DNA of 34,252 nt from Aerophototrophica crusticola (lineage in GTDB: Bacteria > Pseudomonadota > Alphaproteobacteria > Azospirillales > Azospirillaceae), in the NCBI GenBank assembly GCA_001939945.1, contig MOEB01000045.1, positions 1 to 34,252 on the forward strand, given 5' to 3'. Shown here in pieces: positions 1 through 7,782 of the stretch. The position numbers and the translations under genes are program-made. How positions within the stretch are numbered: the first letter of the stretch is position 1; every line of letters begins with the position of its first letter. The notes beneath the pieces are model-generated. The model saw nothing but the letters and a program-made list of their open reading frames with translations, was not told the origin of the DNA and did not search any database.

Positions 1-26
1 CTCCAGCTAAATTTTGCAACAGAGCC
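1..26. mobile_element. Probable terminal inverted repeat of an IS6-family insertion sequence (element edge)
   Basis: The stretch TTTGCAACAGAGCC at 13-26 is the reverse complement of GGCTCTGTTGCAAA, the typical outer end of IS6-family elements such as IS6100 and IS26. The end would be at base 26, with the element body lying to the left outside the window. The adjoining histidine kinase reading frame becomes recognisable exactly from base 27, and an in-frame TAA lies at 8-10. This fits an insertion into the kinase gene. Only 26 bases of the putative element are visible, so no transposase can be confirmed. Confidence 0.6.
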
Positions 27-571
27 CCAAGAACGCCCTCGCCGTCGTCCAGGCGGTCATCCGCGTCACGCGGGCCGAAGGGCCGGAGGATTTCGTCGGC
101 GCGGTGGAGGGCCGGGTGGCGGCCCTGGCCCGGGCCCACCGGCTGCTGGCCCAGGGCGGCTGGGCCGGGGCGGACCTGCGGGACCTGGCGACGGACGAGC
201 TGTCACCTTTCGCCGGGGAGGGGCAGGCGGTTCTGGACGGGCCGCCGGCGCTGCTGGGCCCCGATGCGGTCCAACCTATGGCCATGGCCCTGCACGAGCT
301 GGCCACCAACGCGGCCAAACATGGGGCCCTGTACCTGCCGGGCGGGCGGGTGGTGCTGTCCTGGGCGGTGGTGCCCGACGGGGCGCTGGCGCTCGACTGG
401 CGGGAAGCAGGCGGGCCGCCGGTGGACCCCGCCCCTACCCGCCGCGGCTTCGGGTCGGAGATGCTGGCCGCGGCTGCCAGCCAGCTCGGCGGCCGGGTGG
501 AGGTGGCGCGGGACGCCGGGGGCCTGCTTTGCCGCCTGGTGGTCTCTGCCAGCAACCTGGGTCCGGGCTGA
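14..571 (+). pseudogene. HWE-family sensor histidine kinase, C-terminal catalytic part, 5'-truncated by an IS end
   Basis: The protein would be a sensor kinase that phosphorylates a response regulator in the cytoplasm. What remains starts inside the H-box: the usual H-R-x-K-N-x-L-A is read here as S-P-K-N-A-L-A, with the phospho-accepting His lost. The ATP-binding core is intact. An N-box has the family His in HELATNAAKHG (about residues 94-104), the W-x-E signature is in LDWREAGGP (W129, E131), and a G-box GFG lies near 145-147. These features define the HWE/HisKA_2 group. The open frame can start at a TTG (14-16) inside the putative IS terminal repeat, with an in-frame stop at 8-10, so it is not a natural gene start. 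The sensory domains lie outside or were lost. Autophosphorylation is unlikely without the H-box His. The gene is convergent with the flippase gene, with only 36 bp between the stops. Confidence 0.75.
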
Positions 572-582
572 GGGTCGGACCC
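559..582. terminator. Possible hairpin terminator between convergent genes
   Basis: GGGTCCG (559-565) and CGGACCC (576-582) form a perfect 7-bp stem with a 10-nt loop that spans the stop codon of the kinase remnant. A second dyad, TTCAGGTCACCTGAA, follows at 586-600. The position between two convergent genes suits a bidirectional terminator, but there is no T-tract, so intrinsic termination is uncertain. Confidence 0.35.
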
Positions 583-607
583 GGATTCAGGTCACCTGAA
601 ATCCGCC

Positions 608-2116
608 CTAGCCGCGGGGCTTGGGCCGGGGCAGGCGCGGGATCGGGAAGCGCGGCAGCAGCCGGGCGACTTCCCCGCCCAGGGGGTGGTTGGAGACCCA
701 CAGGCCCAGCAGCCAGCCCACGGCCGCCGCCAGGCCCGCGGCGGCCAGCACCAGCACCGGGTGGTGGGTGGCGGACAGGTCGGCGGCCCAGACCAGGCCG
801 GGCCCCGCCAAGGCACCGATGGTGGGGGGCAGGCTGCCCAGCAGGACCTTGCCCAAGGCGCGGGCACCCACGCCGCCCAGCATGCGCTGCGCCAGCAGGC
901 TGCTCACCAGGGCCGCGACGGCGCGGCTGGCCACCATGGCGACGGCCACCGCCTCCAAGCTGTGCAGGGCGGCCAGCAGCACCATGGCTATCCGCGCGCC
1001 GGTGGCCACCATCTCCACCCACAGCTGCAGCCGGACCCGGCCCATGGCGATGTAGAACTCGTTGTTCAGGGCGGTCAGGGGCAGGAACACCAGGGTCAGG
1101 GACAGGACCTGCACGACCGGCACGGCCGATTCCCAGTTCCGGCCCAGCACCACGGCCACCACCTGCTCCGCCAGGGTGAGGAACAGCAGGGCGGCGGGCC
1201 AGGACACGGCCGCCATGAAGGCGATCTTGGCCAGGTAGGCGCGGGACAGGTCCACCCCCTCGCGCCGGCCCAGGGCCAGCACCGGCAGGGCGGCGCGCTT
1301 GGCCGCCTGCAGGATCAGCTTCTGGAACAGCAAGCTGACCGCATAGCTCCGGTTCAGCAGGCCGGCCGCGTCCACGCCCAGGGTCCGGCCGACCAGGACG
1401 GTGGGCAGCACCCGCCCCACCTCGCTCAACATGCCGGCCCCCATGGAATAGGCCGAAAAGGAGAGGATGTCGCGCCAGCCCCGCAGCCCCGGCCGGACCA
1501 CATGGTAGGACCAGGCCCGCAGCATCGTGCCGAACAGGGTGGTGGCGGCGCTGACCACGATGCCGATGGCCGGGCTCATGGGGCCATAACCCAGCAGCGC
1601 CGCGGCGATGGAACTTGCGGTCCCGGCCAGTGCGCCCAGGGTGTTGATCAGGAAAAGTTCCTTGAACCGCAGTTCCCGCGACAGCATGGCCATGGGGACC
1701 AGCGTCAGCGGGTTCAGCAGGAAACCGATGCTGGCCACCTGGATGACCGGGGTCAGCTCCTCCTCCCCATAGAGACGCGCCGCCAGGGGCGCGCCGAAGG
1801 CCAGGCACGCGGCCAGCAGCAGGCCGGACGCCAGCGTCAGGGTGGCGGCGGTCCGCAGCTGCCAGTCCGGCAGCTCCGGCGCCTGGATGATCCAGTTGGT
1901 GGCGCCGAAGTCCCGGAGCACCACCAGCAGGGCGGACAAGCCGGCGGCGATGGCGAATATGCCGAACTCCGCCGGGGTCAGCAGCCGGGCCAGCACCGTA
2001 AGGCCCAGGAAGTTGATCACCAGGCCGGCATAACGCTCCGCCAGCGTCCAGGCCAGCGAACGGCGGAATGCCGTCCGGCTGTCGGTGGGCGGCGGGCGGT
2101 CGTCAGGGGACGTCAT
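608..2116 (-). CDS. Oligosaccharide/O-antigen flippase (Wzx-like, MOP superfamily)
   Basis: This 502-residue integral membrane protein probably flips undecaprenyl-linked oligosaccharide units across the inner membrane during exopolysaccharide or O-antigen assembly. After a hydrophilic N-terminus of about 17 residues, the opening W-T-L-A-E-R-Y-A-G-L-V-I-N-F followed by LARLLTPAEFGIFA is the hallmark of the polysaccharide-synthesis (Wzx/WzxC) family. About 12 to 14 hydrophobic segments follow, and the tail is basic and proline-rich. Length is normal for the family. The start ATG is preceded by only a weak GAGAG ribosome-binding sequence. It is divergent from the two ATP-grasp genes, which may modify the same polysaccharide. 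No glycosyltransferase or polymerase gene is in the window, so the substrate cannot be named. Confidence 0.87.
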   Translation of the reverse strand: MTSPDDRPPPTDSRTAFRRSLAWTLAERYAGLVINFLGLTVLARLLTPAEFGIFAIAAGLSALLVVLRDFGATNWIIQAPELPDWQLRTAATLTLASGLLLAACLAFGAPLAARLYGEEELTPVIQVASIGFLLNPLTLVPMAMLSRELRFKELFLINTLGALAGTASSIAAALLGYGPMSPAIGIVVSAATTLFGTMLRAWSYHVVRPGLRGWRDILSFSAYSMGAGMLSEVGRVLPTVLVGRTLGVDAAGLLNRSYAVSLLFQKLILQAAKRAALPVLALGRREGVDLSRAYLAKIAFMAAVSWPAALLFLTLAEQVVAVVLGRNWESAVPVVQVLSLTLVFLPLTALNNEFYIAMGRVRLQLWVEMVATGARIAMVLLAALHSLEAVAVAMVASRAVAALVSSLLAQRMLGGVGARALGKVLLGSLPPTIGALAGPGLVWAADLSATHHPVLVLAAAGLAAAVGWLLGLWVSNHPLGGEVARLLPRFPIPRLPRPKPRG

Positions 2117-2501
2117 CTCTCAACCTTCAAGGCAAGGGGCCGGTCACGCCGGGGGCCGGGGTTAGGAACCCGCGGGCGGGCGGGGGTGGGACTGCATACT
2201 CCCGTGATTTTATTGTGACCGGGCCTGCCACAGCCTTGTCCCACCGCCCCGGCTCCCCGGTCGGGGCCAGCCCCGCAAGGCGCGAAAAGGCGTTGTGGGA
2301 CGGCATCATGGCTTGGCCGGTGCCGGTCCGGCCCCTGCTATTCGTGGTATCGACCCATCTTTTGCCCTGTCCCGTTGGTCGTACGCCGATAGCAGCAGGC
2401 TGGGAACGCCAACTGCGATGCCCTGTTCCTTGTGCCTCGACGGCCCCCGCCGTCGAGGCGCCCCCGCTCGCCCCCATTCCCGCAGCCCCCTGAGGATTGC
2501 T
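2117..2501. other. Divergent intergenic region (385 bp) between flippase and ATP-grasp genes
   Basis: No gene is convincing here. An open frame continues upstream of the TupA-like gene to a GTG at 2295, but its translation lacks family similarity and looks like noncoding sequence. The region should hold the promoters of both divergent genes. A short AT-richer block lies near 2195-2220. The one clear structure is the strong hairpin at 2434-2459, listed separately. Confidence 0.5.
2434..2459 (+). promoter_or_regulatory. Perfect 11-bp hairpin in the leader of the ATP-grasp operon
   Basis: GCCTCGACGGC (2434-2444), a CCCC loop and GCCGTCGAGGC (2449-2459) form a perfect stem-loop. It ends about 42 nt before the preferred TTG start at 2502. 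No T-run follows on either strand, so it is not a standard intrinsic terminator. It could act as an attenuator, an RNA-stability element or part of an RNA-binding site. The structure is seen directly; the function is unknown. Confidence 0.5.
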
Positions 2502-3467
2502 TTGGACGGAAACCCCCGATCGCCGCTCACCGCCAAGGGGGGCCGGCCCGGTCTCCTGGACCGGGCTTGGCTCCGGCTGGAACGGGCTTTGCCCGACCGG
2601 CTGGCGGTGGAGGAACAGTATCGCCGCCGCAACGGCTTCCGCCCCGACCTGGTCACGCCGCGCGACCTGTCGGAGAAGATCTGCTGGATGAAGCTGCACG
2701 GCATGACCGCGCTTCACCGGCAGTGCGCGGACAAGGTCGCCGTGCGGGACTATGTCCGCGACTGCATGGGCGACGGGCTGCTGGCCCGCGAGATCCTGGT
2801 CACCGACGACCCGGCGGACCTGGACCCGGAGCGCATCCCCGACCGCCGCTTCGTGGCCAAGGCCAACCATGATTCCGGCACCATCCTGATCTGCCGCGAC
2901 CGTGACCGGTTCGACTGGGCGGCCGCGCGGGAAAAGGCCCGCCAGGGGCTGGCCCGCGACTTCTCCCAGCGCTACCGGGAAAAGCAGTACCAGGGCATCA
3001 AGCCGCGCATCCTGGTGGAGGAGTTCATAGAGTCCGACGACGGCGGCGACCTGGAGGACTTCAAGATCTTCTGCTTCCACGGGGAGCCGGTGCTGGTCCA
3101 GGTGGACCGGGACCGCTTCGTGGGCCACCGCCAGGCCTTCTTCGACCCCCATTGGCGGCGGCTGCCCGTGCGGCGCGCCTATCCCGCGGTGGAGGGTGCC
3201 GTGCCCCGGCCCGACCAGTTGGGGGAGATGCTGGATGCCGCCGCCACCCTGTCGCGGCCGTTCCCCTTCTGCCGGGTGGACCTGTACGCGGCCCAGGGGC
3301 GCATCTGGTTCGGCGAGCTGACCTTCACCCCCGACGCCGGCCTGGGCCGCTTCCACCCGCCGTCGTTCGAGCGGCAGATGGGCGACCTGCTGGACCTGGA
3401 CACGCCCATGGGCGCGTCAAGGCCCCGGCACATCGGCGCGGCCCCCGCCCGTGCCGGGGCGGCATGA
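2502..3467 (+). CDS. TupA-like ATP-grasp protein (polysaccharide modification)
   Basis: ATP-grasp enzymes of the TupA-like family ligate a carboxylate to an amine; the founding member acts in teichuronopeptide synthesis. Family features seen here are an early R-R-x-N-G-F-x-P-D-L, the segment SEKICWMKLH, a central FVAKANHDSGT nucleotide-binding strand, and LEDFKIFCFHGEP followed by VQVDRDRF. Near the C-terminus, FCRVDLYA and FGELTFTPDAG supply the acidic metal-binding residues. I prefer the TTG at 2502 (321 aa) because GAGGA lies 5 nt upstream and the family-like sequence begins soon after. Alternatives are ATG 2418 and GTG 2295. The stop overlaps the next gene's start as ATGA, so the two ATP-grasps are translationally coupled. 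A role in decorating a surface polysaccharide is inferred from the flippase next door. Confidence 0.8.
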   Translation: MDGNPRSPLTAKGGRPGLLDRAWLRLERALPDRLAVEEQYRRRNGFRPDLVTPRDLSEKICWMKLHGMTALHRQCADKVAVRDYVRDCMGDGLLAREILVTDDPADLDPERIPDRRFVAKANHDSGTILICRDRDRFDWAAAREKARQGLARDFSQRYREKQYQGIKPRILVEEFIESDDGGDLEDFKIFCFHGEPVLVQVDRDRFVGHRQAFFDPHWRRLPVRRAYPAVEGAVPRPDQLGEMLDAAATLSRPFPFCRVDLYAAQGRIWFGELTFTPDAGLGRFHPPSFERQMGDLLDLDTPMGASRPRHIGAAPARAGAA

Positions 3468-4483
3468 TCCGGGCAGGGATTGAGCGGTTCCGCTTCCTGC
3501 GCCGCATGGCGCGGATGGAACTGGCCTTCCCGAGGCGTGCCTTCCGGCCGGGCCTGTGGGCGAAGGGGTTCTTCTCCCAGCGGGCATGGCTCTATGACTT
3601 CGCCTGCCACGGCACGGAGCCCTACCTGTCCGACTGGGAGGTGGAGCGGCGGCTGGGCCGGGTGAACGATGACCGCGCCGCCCGGTGGCTGGACGACAAG
3701 CTGCTGTTCCACCTGCTGCTGCAGCAGCAGGGCCGGCCGGGCGTCGCGGCCCCCCTGGCCGGGGTGGCCGTGCGGGGCGAGTACCGGGACCTTTGCGGGG
3801 CGGGCAGCCTGGCGGAGGCCCTGGCCCGGCTCGGGCCCCTGGTGGCCAAGCCGGCGACGGGCGCGGGCGGGCGCGGGGTGCACATCCTCCGCCGGCCGGA
3901 AGGGCTGGCCACGGACGGGGAGTATGTGCTGGAGGGGTTCCTGGCCCAGCACGCCTATGCCGCCGCCATCTTCCCCGGTGCCTTGAACACCATCCGGGTC
4001 ATCACCCTGGTGGACGAGGACGGGCCCTTCATCGCCGCGGCGGCCCACCGCTTCGGCGTCACCGCCTCCGCCCCCGCGGACAACTTCAAGCGTGGCGGCC
4101 TGTCGGCCCTGGTGGACCTGGAGACGGGGGTGCTGTCCCGCGGCCGCACCAACCCCGGCCTGCACGCGGCCGACTCCCACCCCGCCCACCCGGAGACCGG
4201 CGCCCCCGTCGAGGGGGTGGCCGTGCCGCAATGGGACGCGGTGAAGCGCCTGGCCCTGGACCTCGCGGCCCTGGTGCCCGGCCTCCGCCATGTGGGCTGG
4301 GACCTGTGCGTCACGCCCGACGGCCCGCGGGTGGTGGAGGGCAACAGCCGCCTGGCCAACCCCAACCTGGTCCAGGCCCACCGCCCCCTGCTGCTGGACG
4401 CCCGCACACGCGCCTTCCTCTGGCGCCACGGGGTGCTGGGGCATCGCCGCTACCAGCGGCTGGAGGCGCTGCTGGGCCGGTAG
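3464..4483 (+). CDS. Sugar-transfer-associated ATP-grasp protein
   Basis: This 339-residue protein resembles the ATP-grasp group found with sugar-transfer genes. Seen in order are a basic N-terminus, a linker with DDKLLFHLLL, a nucleotide-binding strand LVAKPATGAGGRGVHIL, VLEGFLAQH, the segment LNTIRVITLVDEDG, FKRGGLSALVDLETG, and a C-terminal HVGWDLCVTPDGPRVVEGNSR whose D, E and N fit the Mg-ATP site. It starts at ATG 3464, which overlaps the TGA of the upstream ATP-grasp gene, indicating co-translation. The reaction and acceptor are unknown; an amide or peptide modification of a surface glycan is a reasonable guess. It converges on the esterase gene with only 12 bp between the stops. Confidence 0.78.
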   Translation: MIRAGIERFRFLRRMARMELAFPRRAFRPGLWAKGFFSQRAWLYDFACHGTEPYLSDWEVERRLGRVNDDRAARWLDDKLLFHLLLQQQGRPGVAAPLAGVAVRGEYRDLCGAGSLAEALARLGPLVAKPATGAGGRGVHILRRPEGLATDGEYVLEGFLAQHAYAAAIFPGALNTIRVITLVDEDGPFIAAAAHRFGVTASAPADNFKRGGLSALVDLETGVLSRGRTNPGLHAADSHPAHPETGAPVEGVAVPQWDAVKRLALDLAALVPGLRHVGWDLCVTPDGPRVVEGNSRLANPNLVQAHRPLLLDARTRAFLWRHGVLGHRRYQRLEALLGR

Positions 4484-4495
4484 GGGCGCCGGCGG

Positions 4496-5506
4496 TCAGG
4501 TGAAATAGCCCCGGCGCCGGGCCCAGCCGGCATAGAGCCGCGGCCAGGCCGCAACGGGCTTCTCCTCAAGGCCGCGCAGGCCGAAGCCGTGGCCGCCCTC
4601 CTCGAAGAAGTGGGCCTCGGTGGGGATGTTGGCCTGGCGCAGGGCCGCCAGCATCAGCAAGGCATTGTCGATGGGCACCGCCTTGTCGTCGAAGGCGTGC
4701 AGCAGGAAGGTGGGGGGCGTGTCCGCGGGCACGGACATGTTGGGGGAATAGCGGGCGACCCGGGCCGGGTCGGGATTCTCCCCCAGCATGTTCCGGGCCG
4801 AACCCGCATGGGTAGCAGGGGCGGCCAGGGTGATGACGGGATAGACCAGGCAGGCGTGGTCGGGGCGCGCCCCCAGCGTGTCCGCCGCATCCACCGCGCC
4901 ATAGACCGTCTCCGCGAAGCGGGTGGCCAGGCTTGCGGCAAGGTGGCCGCCGGCGGAGAAGCCCTGGACGCCCACCTTGCCAGGGTCGATCCCGAAGCCC
5001 TTGGCCCCGTGGCGGATCACGCGCATGGCCCGTTGGGCGTCCTGCAACGGCGTGTCGGGGCCGCCGGCCCACCCGTCCTGGGGCAGCCGGTACAGCAGGA
5101 CGAAGACGGTGACGCCCTGCTGCGCCAGCCAGCGCGCCGTCTCGAACCCTTCCTTGTCCACCACCACATGGGCGTAGCCGCCGCCCGGGATCAACAGCAC
5201 GCCGGCACCGTTGGGCCGTTCCGGCCGGAAGACGGTGATGGTGGGGCGGGTCACGTACTTGATGGCCCGGTCGCGCAGCTTGTACGGGTTGTCCCGCTCC
5301 AGCGTCGTCTGCGTCAGCCCCTGCACCGGGCCGCCCGGGGGATCGCCGGGCCAGAGGGGGACCACCTCGGCCGGGTCGGGGCCGGTCAGGGGGAAGGCCT
5401 CCGCCGCCTGTGCCCTGGCAGAGGTAGGGCCGGCGGCCGTGACGGCAGCCAGGGCGGCCGCGCCGCGGAACAGGCCGCGGCGGCTGGGGGCGACGGGGTT
5501 GCGCAT
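4496..5506 (-). CDS. Tat-exported alpha/beta hydrolase, probable carbohydrate (acetyl)esterase
   Basis: The protein (336 aa) is probably a secreted esterase removing acetyl or related groups from plant polysaccharide. The N-terminus SRRGLFRGAAALAAV followed by A-R-A-Q-A is a twin-arginine signal peptide. The hydrolase core shows an oxyanion loop LIPGGGYAHVV (about 105-115), the nucleophile elbow G-F-S-A-G-G with Ser184, an acid at Asp274 in AFDDKAVP, and His306 in EGGHGFG. This is the full triad of the acetyl-xylan-esterase/Aes-like group. GGAGG lies 9 nt before the start codon. It faces the LacI regulator gene across a 715-bp gap with an operator-like site at 5957, and the nearby pectin genes suggest pectin or hemicellulose de-acetylation. 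Substrate is inferred, not shown. Confidence 0.82.
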   Translation of the reverse strand: MRNPVAPSRRGLFRGAAALAAVTAAGPTSARAQAAEAFPLTGPDPAEVVPLWPGDPPGGPVQGLTQTTLERDNPYKLRDRAIKYVTRPTITVFRPERPNGAGVLLIPGGGYAHVVVDKEGFETARWLAQQGVTVFVLLYRLPQDGWAGGPDTPLQDAQRAMRVIRHGAKGFGIDPGKVGVQGFSAGGHLAASLATRFAETVYGAVDAADTLGARPDHACLVYPVITLAAPATHAGSARNMLGENPDPARVARYSPNMSVPADTPPTFLLHAFDDKAVPIDNALLMLAALRQANIPTEAHFFEEGGHGFGLRGLEEKPVAAWPRLYAGWARRRGYFT

Positions 5507-5955
5507 GGCTCAGGCCTCCGCGGGAAGGGTATGGGCCGGCCCCCATGGGGGCGTCGGGCCGGGAAGGGTGGGGGTGTCGAGGGGGATGCGCGGCTCTGCC
5601 CGAAGTGACAGGCCGCCGGGGCCGAGTTTCCGCGCTGTTGCCGCCAGGTCCGCGGGATCGGCCCCGGCCCCCTGTCGCACCGCCATGGGGCGGTGGCGCA
5701 GCCGGGTGAATTCGTCATCGCCCCTGCCGACGGGCGGCGGGGGTGGCACCGCGCCAGCCGCCGGGGCGGTCCTGGCGATCGGGAAGGCGTGTCGGCGCAA
5801 CGCTTGGCCTCCTCCCGCCCTGGTTACGCGGGCATGGCCCACGCCGGGGATCCTTTGTTTCCGTCCCGCCGGAAGGGTGCCGCCTGCGGGCGCGCCGATC
5901 CGCCGAGTCCGGCCTTCTGTGCCGGGATACCATCCGGGGCTCCCCGCTTTCCCAG

Positions 5956-5985
5956 ATGACACCGGTATCAAAACGCTTCTATAAC
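5956..5985 (+). promoter_or_regulatory. Candidate promoter of lacI
   Basis: ATGACA (5956-5961, five of six matches to the -35 consensus) is separated by 18 bp from TATAAC (5980-5985, five of six to the -10). It points toward the lacI gene and would give a leader of about 230 nt. The operator overlaps the -35 box, which suggests autoregulation. Confidence 0.45.
5957..5970. promoter_or_regulatory. LacI-type operator, site 1
   Basis: TGACACCGGTATCA is a near-perfect 14-bp palindrome with the central C-G pair typical of LacI-family operators. It differs from perfect symmetry at one pair of bases. It shares the 10-mer TGACACCGGT with six other sites in the window and is the most symmetric of them. 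Confidence 0.7.
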
Positions 5986-6221
5986 GTCAGCGGACGCGGT
6001 GCAAGGGCCCATGTCGCTTTGCTTGTCCGGGGTCGCCTTGCCGTTTCTGGTTGTCCCGCGCCGCGGATCGGCGGTTGCCGCTTTGCCGGACGGGGCGGAG
6101 CCCTTATCTAGAGGCGACGCGCGCGGTCACCGCGACACCGTCCCGGGCGGCAGGCACAGGCGGCCTTCGCCCGGGCGGGTTTGCGGACGGGCAAGGCGGC
6201 GGTTGGCGGAAGGAACATTCC

Positions 6222-7340
6222 ATGGGACTCGGTGTCGGCCGGAAGCGGGGCGAGGCGGTGCTGGAGATGGCGGACGTCATCCCGGAAGATGCCCCCATCC
6301 CCGACGACCTGTCCTGGACCCTGAAGCGCCGCCCCACCATCAACGACGTGGCCCGGCTGTCGGGCGTCTCCAAGAAGACCGTGTCCCGGGTCATCAACCA
6401 GTCGCCGCTGGTGCGCGGCGACACGCGGGAGCGGGTGCAGAAGGTCATCGACAAGATCGGCTTCGAGCCGGACCTCCAGGCCCGCGGGCTCGCCTCCCAG
6501 CGCTCGTTCCTGCTGGGCCTCGTCTATGACAACCCCAACGCCCAGTATGTGGTGAAGATCCAGGAAGGCGTGCTGGAGGCCAGCCGCCGCGCCGGCTATG
6601 AGCTGGTGGTGCACCCCTGCGACCGCACCAGCCCCGGCCTCGCGGCGGAGGTGCGGCACTTCGTGGAGCGGCAGAAGCTGGACGGGGTGATCCTGCTGCC
6701 GCCCGTGTCGGAGAACGAGCAGGTGGCCGCGGAGTTGGCGGAGGCGGACTGCCGCTATGTCCGCGTGCTGGCCGCCCCCATCGACCGGTCGTCCAACACG
6801 GTCCTCTACTATGACTGGGAAGGGGCGGCGGAGGTGGCGGAGCACCTGGCCGACCTGGGCCACCGCAAGATCGGCTACATCGCCGGGCCCCGCAGCTTCC
6901 GCTCCGCCCACGAGCGCGACCGCGGGTTCCGCCAGGGCCTGGCCCGCCGGCGGGTGGGGCTGGACCCGGCCCTGGTGGAGGAGGGCGCCTATACCTTCGA
7001 GTCGGGGGAGGCGGCGGCGGAGAAGTTGCTGTCCCGGCCGGACCGGCCCACGGCCATCTTCGCCTGCAACGACGAGATGGCGGCCGGCGTGCTGAAGGTG
7101 GCCTACCGCATGGGGCTGCGGGTGCCGGAGGAGCTGTCCGTGGTGGGCTTCGACGACAGCCCCCTGGCCTCCCGCCTGTGGCCGTCGCTCACCACCGTGC
7201 GCCTGCCCATCAAGGAGATGGGGCAGATGGCGGCGGAGAAGCTGATCCAGCGCATCGTCAACCCGGGCACCCCACCGGCCACGGACAGCATCGTCGTGGC
7301 CCGGTTGGTGATCCGCGAATCCACCGCCAGGGCACCCTGA
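6222..7340 (+). CDS. LacI-family transcriptional regulator, probable regulator of the pectin/uronate regulon
   Basis: This DNA-binding repressor is likely to sense a pathway intermediate such as KDG or a uronate. The helix-turn-helix TINDVARLSGVSKKTVSRVI spans about residues 39-58, followed by the hinge helix region and a periplasmic-binding-protein-like effector domain (LGLVYDNPNAQYV through FDDSPLASRLWPSLTTVR). I chose ATG 6222 because AAGGA lies 7 nt upstream, giving 372 aa. This leaves a 38-residue extension before the HTH, which is longer than usual; ATG 6267 would shorten it by 15. An open frame continues upstream to 6051 but lacks coding character. Seven copies of a palindromic LacI-type site lie near this gene and pathway genes, including one at its own promoter. 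The inducer is inferred from context only. Confidence 0.88.
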   Translation: MGLGVGRKRGEAVLEMADVIPEDAPIPDDLSWTLKRRPTINDVARLSGVSKKTVSRVINQSPLVRGDTRERVQKVIDKIGFEPDLQARGLASQRSFLLGLVYDNPNAQYVVKIQEGVLEASRRAGYELVVHPCDRTSPGLAAEVRHFVERQKLDGVILLPPVSENEQVAAELAEADCRYVRVLAAPIDRSSNTVLYYDWEGAAEVAEHLADLGHRKIGYIAGPRSFRSAHERDRGFRQGLARRRVGLDPALVEEGAYTFESGEAAAEKLLSRPDRPTAIFACNDEMAAGVLKVAYRMGLRVPEELSVVGFDDSPLASRLWPSLTTVRLPIKEMGQMAAEKLIQRIVNPGTPPATDSIVVARLVIRESTARAP

Positions 7341-7348
7341 CCGGCTCC

Positions 7349-7371
7349 CCGCGCGGGCCAGGGGCGCGCGG
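7349..7371 (+). terminator. Possible terminator hairpin after lacI
   Basis: CCGCGCG (7349-7355) pairs with CGCGCGG (7365-7371) around a 9-nt loop, beginning 8 nt after the lacI stop. There is no T-tract, so this is a weak prediction based on position and stem only. Confidence 0.35.
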
Positions 7372-7404
7372 TCGGCGCGTCCCGCTACGCTTCGGGATAG
7401 GGTG

Positions 7405-7418
7405 TGACACCGGTGGGC
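7405..7418. promoter_or_regulatory. LacI-type operator, site 2 (auxiliary)
   Basis: TGACACCGGTGGGC keeps the invariant left part TGACACCGGT but has a degenerate right arm. It lies 151 bp upstream of the main receptor operator, a distance at which a tetrameric LacI protein could loop DNA. Confidence 0.5.
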
Positions 7419-7518
7419 AGCCATCGGGGCCGCCATGGCCCCGGACCGGCCGGAATTCCAGGAAAGACGCGGACCGGAAGCCCGCCACGGTCAGAAACAT
7501 GCCGTGCGCGCAGGGTGA

Positions 7519-7547
7519 TTGACATTTCCTGACCACCTTGGCATTGT
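7519..7547 (+). promoter_or_regulatory. Candidate promoter of the TonB-dependent receptor
   Basis: TTGACA at 7519-7524 is a perfect -35 box. A 17-bp spacer leads to CATTGT at 7542-7547, which matches the -10 consensus at only three positions. The operator at 7556-7569 would cover the transcription start, a classical repression position. Confidence 0.45.
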
Positions 7548-7555
7548 CCGCCGCA

Positions 7556-7569
7556 TGACACCGGTTTCC
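7556..7569. promoter_or_regulatory. LacI-type operator, site 3 (TonB receptor)
   Basis: TGACACCGGTTTCC is identical over 14 bp to the site before uxaC. It lies just downstream of the candidate promoter and 213 bp before the receptor start codon. Confidence 0.7.
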
Positions 7570-7782
7570 AACAAAGAACCGGATCAATAAGGCAGCCCAG
7601 AGCGGCGCCGGGATGGGGAGGACAGAAGGCCAGCGCACGCCGCGCCGCCAAAGAATTTCTCAGCCAAGACCAACGGGTGCCGCCCGCGACGGAAGCCGTC
7701 GCCGGGGGCAGGTGCCCGCACCGACTGATCCAGGACCAGCAAGGCCGCCAACGGAGCGAGCGGCCGGAACGGGAGAATCGCT

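Larger units (their letters stand above)
5507..6221. other. Long divergent intergenic region (715 bp) with operator
   Basis: Between the esterase and lacI starts there is no recognisable gene. A minus-strand open frame ends at 5510, two codons before the esterase ATG, and its last 70 or so codons keep strong GC at third positions. It could be a decayed or unrecognised gene, but it resembles no family I know and has no convincing start. The region contains the operator at 5957-5970 and a candidate lacI promoter just beside it. Confidence 0.5.
7341..7782. other. Intergenic region (442 bp) upstream of the TonB-dependent receptor
   Basis: This holds, in order, a GC-rich hairpin just after lacI (7349-7371), an operator-like site (7405-7418), a consensus -35 box with a weak -10 (7519-7547), a second operator (7556-7569), and a leader of about 210 nt before the receptor ATG. 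No gene is seen. Confidence 0.6.

Noticed and set aside
686-2218. Long plus-strand open frame opposite the flippase gene
   Set aside because: It is an antisense shadow of a strongly biased GC-rich gene; its translation is rich in Gly, Gln and His with no domain, whereas the minus strand encodes a clear flippase.
5510-5971. Minus-strand open frame of 153 codons just upstream of the esterase
   Set aside because: No family resemblance, no ribosome-binding site, and it spans the operator and candidate lacI promoter. Only its last 70 codons look mildly coding, so I mention it in the intergenic entry only.
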